In this document: positions 56,166 to 64,000 of the stretch, piece after piece | Position numbering within the stretch: the stretch's first letter is position 1 | Layout of the letters: each line of letters starts with the position of its first letter | DNA from: Otatea glauca | Taxonomy: Eukaryota; Streptophyta; Magnoliopsida; Poales; Poaceae | DNA length: 64,000 bases | Direction of reading: 5' to 3' | NCBI GenBank assembly: GCA_036346275.1 | Contig: CM070721.1 | Location: 8,134,452 to 8,198,451 of the forward strand | Notes under the pieces: generated by a model | Told to the model about the DNA's origin: nothing | The model's database searches: none | Seen by the model: only the letters and a program-made list of their open reading frames with translations | Program-made: the position numbers and the translations under genes

Positions 56166-57292
56166 TCAGAACTGCACAGAAAGCAAATCTGCAGGAGTTG
56201 TTAACCTTCTAGCAAGTGTTCGTCTCAGCCTGGAGAGGCTCAACAGGAAGAGGATTGTCGTTAGTGTTCGTCTCAACATGGGGAGACTCCACAAGGCGGG
56301 GATGATTGACATCAGTGTTCGTCTCAGGATTATCGTCGGCGGCCATGCCATCCTTTGGACAAAGTTCTCACCACTCTCATGGACTCCTTTGGTATATCTG
56401 ACATGAATCCACCTGCCAACGCTTATCAATAGCATAGCAACAGAAACAGATCCGGTGATGATGAAAAGACCATAGAAACTCCGCAAACTGAGAGGCGACG
56501 AATCAGTGTTGGGATTACTATAACCCAAGGTTTGAGTCCGCGCCCCAAACCATTTCTCTTCAATCTTCGGCCCTTCATCCCCTTCTGCCAACTTCAAGAT
56601 AGCCTTGGAAAGATCAGGCACCAAGGGAGATCCTATAGGAAAAACCTGCAAGCAAGAACATGGTGTTAGGACAGCAAGCGTTAAACATAAGCTGCACCAA
56701 AGCACAAGTACAATGAACTTACAAAACCAAATCCATCAGTCTTGAACATGGGACCAACCATCTGAAATTCTGCCCGATATACGGACAGGAAAGACCGCAG
56801 GTACGGGACCTCATCAAAGATAGCTGACACCCCTCCACGCCCGGATTCTTTCCTCAATGCCTGTGCGTACTCCTCTTGCTTGCTAAAAACTTTAATCTTG
56901 CGCTCATCAAAGCGTAGCCTCTTCAACAATGAGTACACAAAGGATCCATTCTGGTACCCAACATAATCTCCATTGCGCAAGAGCTGACTGAGGTCAGTCA
57001 CCAAAGGTTGAAGCCTCTGTGCGGTTAGCATGGATGACAAGCTTGCTGTATAGCTCTGCGCTAGAATGAGCACCACGAAGCACCAAATTACCACAACAAT
57101 TTTTGACCTGAGACTTTCGATAATATTACCTGCACAGAAGAATCCAAACAGAAATCATTAAAATAATTAATTGTGGACTGTGGTAAGTCCAAGCACATAT
57201 AACACACTACATCAGTATATTTCTGAAGTTGAGTTTGAAGTATGGACACAAATGCAGTTACGTCCAAGTAGTAAGTATAACGCAAAGTATTG

Positions 57293-58288
57293 TTGTCAAG
57301 GCATCGCCTAGGCGACGCCTAGGTGTCCCGTCGCCGGTAGCCGCCCACCATGGCTCATCATCTCACCTGGCTGGGAAAAGGCGGTCGCTAGAACGTTCCA
57401 GGCGTCGTCGGGCATGCTTGGGCGTCGCGCCAACTCACCACCGCAGTCGTCGTTGAGAAGTGGGGAGGCGGCCGCAAGTGCGAGAGGGGCGGTGGGTGGC
57501 AGTGTGGTGTGGGAGAAGCGGCGGGCAGGAGGAGGCGCGGCGGGCGGCGGCGCTGCGCGAGAGGGTAGGGGGAGTAGAGGGGCGGCGGCGTAGGAGGAGG
57601 AGCGGCGACGCGACGCGAGAGGAGCAGCAGGCAAGGAGTGGGGGAGAACCAGGCAGCGGCGCGGCGTGGGAGGGGAAGAACAAGGCAGCGGCGCGGCACG
57701 GGAGGAGGAGCGACAGTGTGGTGCGAGAGGAGCGACGCGGGAGGAGGAGCGGAAGGTGAGGAGTCGAAGATCTGAGAGACTTAGGCACTGTTTGGCAGAG
57801 CTCCAAATCCCAGCTCTATCTCAGATCTGAAACTTGTAGGCTAAAATAAAATAAATTAAGTTTATATTTTTAGTCTAAAATGTAAACAAGATGACTCACC
57901 TAAACACTCTTAATATACCCACAGGTCCATCTCTACGGATATGGTGGAGTTAGGAATACCCAGCTCCACCAGATCTGCGGGTCTAGTGGAGCTGGAGCTG
58001 TACCAAACACAGCCTTAAGATGGTCTTGGACTGTGGAAGCTGACTTAGGGTTAGGGCACTGCTACTTAGACCGACTAACAAGCCCATAGTCTCTTTTTTT
58101 ATTTTGTTATTGGGCTAGGATCTTCTATGAATAGCTGTTTGCTCTGTGTTTATAACACCGTGAATTCTACATTACCTAAGGGATAACACTGATATTGCTG
58201 GACTATTTTTTGGTCGTCTAATCCTCGCCTAGGCGCCCGCCTAGGCTTTCAGGCGCTCGGCTGGCACCTCGCCTTGTCGCCTTGACAA
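57293..58288 (+). mobile_element. Terminal-inverted-repeat element in the GLR-C intron
   Basis: Starts TTGTCAAGGCATCGCCTAGG and ends CGCCTTGTCGCCTTGACAA, inverted repeats with further GCCTAGGCG words on both sides. 996 bp. The GC-rich interior (57430-57770) produces long Pro/Ser/Arg-rich frames on both strands that are composition artefacts. No target duplication was found, so the superfamily is unassigned. A Tourist MITE is nested inside. Confidence 0.65.
57784..58014 (+). mobile_element. Tourist-like MITE nested in the intronic element
   Basis: Ends GGCACTGTTTGGCAGAGCTC and GAGCTGTACCAAACACAGCC are inverted repeats. TTA on each side (57781-57783, 58015-58017). 231 bp. Confidence 0.85.
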
Positions 58289-58357
58289 TCATGACACAAA
58301 CTGAACTGACAAATCAGCTGGCATGTCAATGTTTATTACGTGTCAGACAAGCCATAC

Positions 58358-58645
58358 ATGTTGAAGTATAAGTGAATTGCCCATCTCTCCTCATTAGCTT
58401 AAGCTATTGGGTGAATTGGCTGATGCATGCAACTCAGTATGATATCGGAGTCAAGATGTCTAGAGTTCAAGATCCGATTGGTGCAATTAAAAAAAATAAT
58501 TGCAGCTCACTTCTATTCCACGTCCTAGGCCTGAGGGAGACTATACATGACAGGGAGTGTTGAAGTATAAGTGAATTACCTACCTTTCTTCATCAGCTTA
58601 AGCTATTGGGTGAAATGTCTAGTGCATGAAACTCAATAATCCAGT
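58358..58645 (+). repeat. Pair of about 80-bp direct repeats, LTR-like
   Basis: TGTTGAAGTATAAGTGAATT, then TAGCTTAAGCTATTGGGTGA and TGCATG.AACTCA, occurs at 58358 and again at 58558. The phrase resembles the start of a short LTR common in grass copia/TRIM elements. No coding sequence lies between. Confidence 0.6.
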
Positions 58646-58819
58646 CTCCACAAGGTCCAAAACTTGTTGAAGTGTTAGACATTGGCACGAAACAGCTGGC
58701 AGTCTTTTATTTTTTAAAGGAGAAAACATGCTTTTCTTTTACACCGGCACAATGTTAGCAACTTATTTCCTCCATTCTTTTCTATCAAATTTTCTAAAGC
58801 ATGACCGCCAATAGATTTA

Positions 58820-58949
58820 AGGATCAATTGTTAAATACCCTCACTTACATGTGTCATTGATAAAATACTCCGTTTGTCTCACTGATTGAGACAAACGGGG
58901 CATTTTATCAATTGCACCAAGTAAAATGGGGTATATGATCAATTCCCCC
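58820..58949 (+). mobile_element. Palindromic foldback MITE with 8-bp target duplication
   Basis: 130 bp that is one imperfect palindrome. The centre is CCGTTTGTCTCA-CTGAT-TGAGACAAACGG, extended by ATTGATAAAAT/ATTTTATCAAT. TAGATTTA lies on both sides (58812-58819, 58950-58957), exact. It is in the GLR-C intron. Confidence 0.85.
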
Positions 58950-61239
58950 TAGATTTAAAAATATCTAGATTACCTTTATAAAAATTATATCGTAAGATTT
59001 ATCGTTAAAAATACCTTCATAGATTATAATTTTATTAGTATATGTTAATGTAAAGTTATAAAAATAGCGGTCAAATGGTATCTTGGAGACCATAAAAAGT
59101 CAAAAACGTCAAGTAAAAAAAGAACAGTCTAGTAGTAATTAGTAATATTATCATTAATACCAATAATGTATCTTTCTGAAAATTGAAACCGTGGTACACC
59201 ATCTAATTTGCCTTTCATATGAAAATATCACAGTAGAAATGAAAGCAGAAAACATCAAATTTTTAAACCTCATATATACGTAAGCACAGTCAAATTTCTA
59301 AACATAAAAAAAAAGTTTGTTAACTCTACTGTACCATGCAATCGCTGCTTGTTGGTGCAACCTGAGGATGGCTATATATGCGCCAAGTTGACAACTAACC
59401 GTGAGAAAAGGTCCAAGTGGAGAAAGAAAAGTAGAAAGCGTTGCTGATCTGTCTCCATTTGATCCCACGGAAATCTGGATTTTTCTCTGCCTCAATTGTC
59501 CACACAGTTAGGCCAGTGAAGAAGAAAAATCCCACAATAGCAAACCAAAGTTCCTTTGTTAGTGGCTGAATGAAGATCCACATTTTTGATCTATTATCAT
59601 TCATTAGCACAAGCATTGAGACGCCAGACTCCGTATAAGGCATTGTGAAGTCCACATAATTAGTTCGGTTGGCAACAATGGTCACATCACCCACTGCCGC
59701 ATCAAAGTTCTGTTTTACCGCCCAGAAAATATAAAAAGAAAATAATTAGTAATACGAAATGAGGAAATTTTCAAATTCATTGATTAGAAAAGTAGAGCTG
59801 AGTTTTTGCAGAAACAGATGATTTTATTCCTTAGCTCAAAGGAGATAACAAAGGTTATGGAAGGCAAAAAGGGCTGTTATGAATGTAAGGGCACAGACCT
59901 TGGAATACACCTGGGATACCAGCAGGTCATAAGAACCAGCGCAATCATAGGGAACGTACTCATATCGCAGAGCATATGGTAGCCTTTTCACAGCGGCCTC
60001 AAAGATATCAATGCTGTAGCCACTGAAACTTGATCTATCTGTACTCTGGTCAGTCTCAACATTCACAAAAGTTGTAAAATCATGTCTCAGTGGTACACCA
60101 ATCCGGAGTTTCTTCTCATTTACCGGGAAGTCCCAGCCTCTGGGCACTGCCTTTGGATCTCCTGGCCAAATGACAGGTTTCAGGACTTCACCACCGTGTC
60201 TGGTCAAGCTAGCCTCACTGGTGCTGGAGTTCAAAAGACTTGAGAGTCCATCACCAGGGCTCCAGAACTCAATTGTTTCTACTGCCTCTCCAATCACATT
60301 CACAATCTCATAGATAGGAACTTCTAGCTGTCTATCAACAAGCGTGAATATCCCAGATAATCCATCAAACTTTGCTTTTAAAATGGAGCTGAGGAGTTTT
60401 GGGCCAGCAGGTGAAGCTGGGAGATCATCTAATTTCTTCCCCACATTTCCTACTGTCTGAAAGCTTGTGTTTAAGGATCTGACCATCTTGACCTCCTCAG
60501 CAGCGGTAGCAACTGCCCATGCCACATCATACGCCCAGTACTGGAAGATAGTAGGTTTTGTCATCCTAACATCAGGATCTTGGCGATATTTAGCTCTGAA
60601 TCGGACCGTGAATTGAGCCATGAACTCAGAAATCCTCCTAGACTTCGGTACATATGGTCAGAAGCCGACAACACCCTGCATGGTTTTAATGATTTGTGGA
60701 TGAAGCACATCAATAACAGTACCAATGCTGTGTGTGATGATCCATACATAGCCTTCAGTCATCATGCCAGCTGTGTAAGCCCGAGCAAAGAGGCGGGAAG
60801 CACGGGCTGGCAACATATGGACAATGAAAACACGCGTCTGCATTGTCATGAGCTTGATAAGCTCCGTATCAATGTGGTCCATGGTGGGAGAAGCAGCGAT
60901 GACACAACGATAGATGACATGTGCATTGACATCTTGAAGGGCATCGGTAAGGGAAGGGAGGATACCAGCTCCATAGATGCTGTCCTCATAGACAAGAACA
61001 ACATTTTTCCAGCCATAGGCCTTAACAAAGGCAGCGATGGAAGCTACCTGGAAGGAGTCGTTGACACAGGCACGGAGGAAATATGGAACATTATAGTGAG
61101 TGGTTGTATCACCAGTCGCGGAGAAGGTGATAACAGGGACCTTGGTCTTGTTCCCTAGGTAGGTTACAAACTCTGCTTGAAAGGTGCTCTGAGGACCGAT
61201 GACAACACTAACCCTTTCATTGTCGATAAGATCTATTGC

Positions 61240-62790
61240 TGCAAGACAGGGATTATCAACTTTATTCGGTAAACGTTCATCACATATGCATTACATACAA
61301 AAAGGACACGACATTTGACGATAAATGAATACAAGAAAATAAGGGCACCGCAGATACTTTGGACTTGCAGCATTTTGAAAAACAAACAACAATCCATAAG
61401 TATTTAAAATCATTTTTGGAATGACACGCATGACTATATGAGCTTACAAGTCAAGAACAACAAATGTTTTCTTGATTTTTTTTTTTTTGTCAGCGCATTG
61501 TTCAACTGTTCAAGCGAGAAGGCACAGACTTTCAGGGAACATAAGCAGAGAAAACAAATATAGCATTCCTATCGCAAAACTATAATGTCCGATTTATGAT
61601 GCTAAAGAACTTGAAGAGCATTGATCCAGATAATTGCAATGCAGCACAGAAAAAGAAAAATGAAAATTCTGTCAGAACCACAGAACGTATCATCAGATCC
61701 CCTGTATGTTCTACAGTTGCATAACCGATGGGTTCCTTTTTGTTTTAGTGTTCACCCCTCTTGTTTTGGAAATTTATGAGTTGTGATCAAATGATTTACA
61801 TTTTAGTTGCATGATGCAGCTTGCGGCCTAAACATTTCTTTGAAAGAATTTGGCAGAACAATATCTACTAGAATCATTGCTCACCAAGTTTTAGAAACCA
61901 ACCATATCAGATTCGCACAGTCCCACTAAGTCTTAAAAGAAATCAAGAAACTAAATGAAGCCATGGATCCTTAATTGGTGATGGAAGAGCAAAGACACCA
62001 AGAGTCCATTGATCGATGATTCCAATCTAAAGATCGACAAAGAATCGATGACAGATATCTGAATTCAGAGGGCCACTCAGGTGCTTGCTGTCTCGGCGAC
62101 ACACACACCCCATTCTTTGTTTACTTTCAAGCTCAAATTTTTATTTTTTAAACGAATTCCCACTTCCTCAAACTTTAATGGTGTGTTAGTATGACATGTA
62201 AGGAATACATCAATACCCCCATCACTAATGACTAGGCAAAAAAAAACTCCATCTCTGCCCAAACACTAACGCACAAACATGTCCTGATTAAAAAATCAGC
62301 ATGTGTTGGCTTTATTAGCTGTCTTAACTTCATCTTTGTTTCTAAATGCATGGTTTAGCATCGTGTTTAAGATTCGCATCTATGCGAACTGCGATGCACG
62401 GGAGGAAGAGAATTAGACAAGATACCCTTTTATTTTGCTTACAGGATAAAATACGCATGCACATATGCACCTCCCGGAATCTTGCCTTTGCTTTACCTAC
62501 CGAAAAGAACAGAATAAGAAGAAAACCCTGGAACCTTGGTGCCATGCATCTTCGCGTGCTCATAATTTGCATTTTTTTAGTTGGAAACCCCTAGTAAACC
62601 TAACTAAATTAAGTAAGCAGTTCAGAGTTCTGACACTAACACAGAGGCATCTCCTCAGAATCTGCAGCAAGATCTTATCCAGAATCCAACGCCTCGTAGG
62701 AGAAATCACCAGATCAAAATCATTTGGAAAAGACCAAATTCGTGTACCTTTCACAGCAAAAGAACACAAAGAGGTGGGATGTTCGAAGGA
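61240..62790. other. DNA upstream of GLR-C
   Basis: AT-rich. The minus strand should hold the GLR first exon here, but none of the frames (for example 62572-62342, 62262-62077) resembles a GLR signal peptide or the RIGVIL-type start of the amino-terminal domain. No other gene seen. Confidence 0.45.
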
Positions 62791-62797
62791 AGTTTTC

Positions 62798-63030
62798 CTA
62801 TGGAACAATGCGATGAACAGATCTAAGGGATGGGAAAACGGACCAAGCAATACAGCCCGAAGAGGCGCGGCCTTCGCAGGCCGCCACTCCGGCCTCCCGC
62901 GAACTGCAGCCGCCGCCGCCGCTTCCGCGAGCCGACGAAATCGCTTCCCCGGAAGTTGCCATCGCAAGAGAGGGGGTGGGAAGACGAGGTTGCACTCTTT
63001 GAGAGACAATAGTATGTTCCCTTTGTCAAG
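62798..63030 (-). other. GC-rich block, possible 5' leader or first exon
   Basis: A short GC-rich stretch (GCCGCCGCCGCCGC at about 62910) open in several frames on both strands, with overlapping minus-strand frames of 65-168 codons. None is recognisable. The position 1.6 kb upstream of GLR-C and the composition fit a grass 5' untranslated exon. No product is claimed. Confidence 0.25.
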
Positions 63031-63669
63031 GCGCATTCCCATCATTTTACGTTTCTCAAACATCAAAGCGTGTTATTTGAAACATGTATTTTAGTTCTAT
63101 ATTTTCTTACGTGGGCTTTCCGGTGTCTACACGAGTATCTCTTATCCAAGCGCCTTTTCGTTACAACTTACAACTAATCCAAATGATCAATCCGAGCTTT
63201 ATTTCGGCGTGTTTCTCATCAAAATCAGTAGCCGTAAAAATCGTTTGTCGTGAGTGAAAATCAAACTCTGGCTGTCAACTAGGAAGGACTATCTAACGGT
63301 TGGTAAGAAATCTGCAAGTAACAGCGACCAGGCTAGAAATTCAGATGTGTAACTAAACCGGACACATTCGAATTCGAATTTTCCCACTATAAGTCTAGAC
63401 TCTAGAGTTCCATTTCCATCGACTACACGTCGAACACATATTAATTTAGAGAATTGCTAAATGCCACTCGAATGTTTTTTATTATTTGTAAGTACTCAAT
63501 TTTTTGTCTATAAAGTACTCAAATGAGGAGAGAGTGCGCAAATTATTCCATCAATTAGATCTTGATTTGAAGGCTCAAAATTTTAGTGCTATTTAGCAAA
63601 AAAAAACACTCAGATTCTTTCTAGACACCCACATTAATTTATCATATTTTTGTCCAAATTGATCACATT

Positions 63670-64000
63670 ATAACCGGGGTTTGCGATGCCGATTCCAATT
63701 GGAAAATCGGAAGTGGTTGGCATAGCTAGAAATCGAATGGTTTCGAAGTCAAACTCTTCGAACCCGGCGGTTAAAAAAAGATTTTCACCGATTTTCGATC
63801 GTTTTTCTTCGAAAAATCGGCAAACTAAGCGAAACAATTCGGAAGCCGATTTTCTAACGATTTTTTAGGGATTTTGTCGATTTTCAACCGATTTTCTACG
63901 CATAATTTTTTTTGAAATTTTTTAAATTTGATCGGTTTATCGAGCCAGCCGATCAGTACGGTCAAAAATCACGATTTTCGAGCATTTTTGTCGATTTTTG
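63670..64000. mobile_element. Edge of a CCGATTTTCGA-rich transposon
   Basis: From about ACCGGGGTTTGCGATGCC (63673) to the window end the DNA is dense in CCGATTTTC and CGATTTTTCG words, in the style of the AAATTTCG-rich elements at 47 and 50 kb but with another sequence. Only one end lies in the window. Confidence 0.4.

Larger units (their letters stand above)
56166..61238 (-). pseudogene. GLR: Glutamate receptor-like gene C, one premature stop, first exon not found
   Basis: The most complete GLR in the window. Exon A (61238-59899) covers the amino-terminal domain (VSVVIGPQSTFQAEFVTYLG, VITFSATGDTTTH, YGWKNVVLVYEDSIYGAGIL) through S1 (NEKKLRIGVPLRHDFTTFVN, FSGYSIDIFEAAVKRLPY). Exon B (59709-59400): NFDAAVGDVTIVANRTNYVD, M1 (FAIVGFFFFTGLTVW), pore, FSHG. 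Exon C (57129-56723): M3 with AQSYTASLSSMLTAQRL, then S2 (GGVSAIFDEVPYLRSF). Exon D (56645-56166): FPIGSPLVPDLSKAIL, M4 (LFIITGSVSVAMLLISV), tail. Introns are GT-AG with matching phases; the intron between B and C is 2.27 kb. A TGA at 60660-60658 follows MQGVVGF, where GLRs usually have Arg (CGA), so the stop may be a single transition. No signal-peptide exon was recognised upstream of 61238. Confidence 0.87.

Noticed and set aside
57308..57806. Long proline/serine-rich frames on both strands
   Set aside because: Low-complexity GC-rich interior of a transposon, with no start context, splice logic or family match.
58750..59130. A Stowaway MITE around the foldback element
   Set aside because: The outer sequences (CTCCATTCTTTTCTATCAAA and a GTCAAGTAAAAAA-like right side) only loosely pair, and no clean TA-flanked ends were found.
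62560..63094. Possible GLR-C first exon
   Set aside because: None of the frames shows a signal peptide followed by the conserved start of the GLR amino-terminal domain, so I list it only as a GC-rich block.

Overview
This is a plant nuclear window, almost certainly from a grass and most likely Oryza or a close relative. The evidence is a tandem family of intron-containing glutamate receptor-like (GLR) genes, abundant Stowaway and Tourist MITEs, nested copia and gypsy LTR retrotransposons, and a large Tat-lineage gypsy element with an antisense ORF. No prokaryotic operon, CRISPR array or rRNA gene was seen. I could not run a tRNA scan.

Host genes. The only clear host family is GLR (plant ionotropic glutamate receptor homologues), with all copies on the minus strand. 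GLR-A (about 5.4-7.3 kb) is a shattered pseudogene. GLR-B (27989-29953) has four well-formed exons for the ligand-binding domain, channel and tail but no amino-terminal domain. GLR-C (56166-61238) has five exons found, with one in-frame TGA in the amino-terminal domain, no visible first exon and a tail that looks frameshifted. A fourth locus copy survives only as 3' flanking DNA (35.3-36.7 kb). Shared 3' flanks at 4.88-5.29, 27.17-27.33 and 35.3-36.7 kb show tandem duplication of a locus, later pulled apart by transposons.

Layout. 0-2.5 kb: 3' end of a copia element with its LTR. 3.1-4.5 kb: decayed gypsy gag/protease. 4.9-7.26 kb: GLR-A, hit twice by one hAT-like MITE family. 7.26-7.56 kb: copia RNase H scrap. 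7.56-10.2 kb: long LTR on the minus strand. 10.2-25.46 kb: Tat-type gypsy element with gag, protease, RT, a second RNase H, integrase, an antisense spliced ORF, large tandem repeats and a 3' LTR. 25.5-27.8 kb: LTR scrap, two Stowaway MITEs and a Helitron end. 28-30 kb: GLR-B. 30-35 kb: AT-rich spacer with several MITEs. 35.3-36.7 kb: relic GLR flank. 36.7-45.3 kb: a minus-strand copia element split by a truncated gypsy element and by a copia-type LTR that carries an unusual array of hairpins. 45.3-55.5 kb: transposon-rich and minisatellite-rich DNA with two related AAATTTCG-rich hAT-like elements. 55.6-61.2 kb: GLR-C, whose large intron holds nested elements. 61.2-64 kb: upstream DNA of GLR-C and the edge of another transposon.

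The most unusual signal is at 42.58-44.46 kb. About 17 short inverted repeats share a constant TGTGT spacer, while their arms differ in sequence from site to site yet stay complementary. Some are nested in longer inverted repeats. This looks like selection or a mutational process acting on secondary structure rather than on primary sequence.
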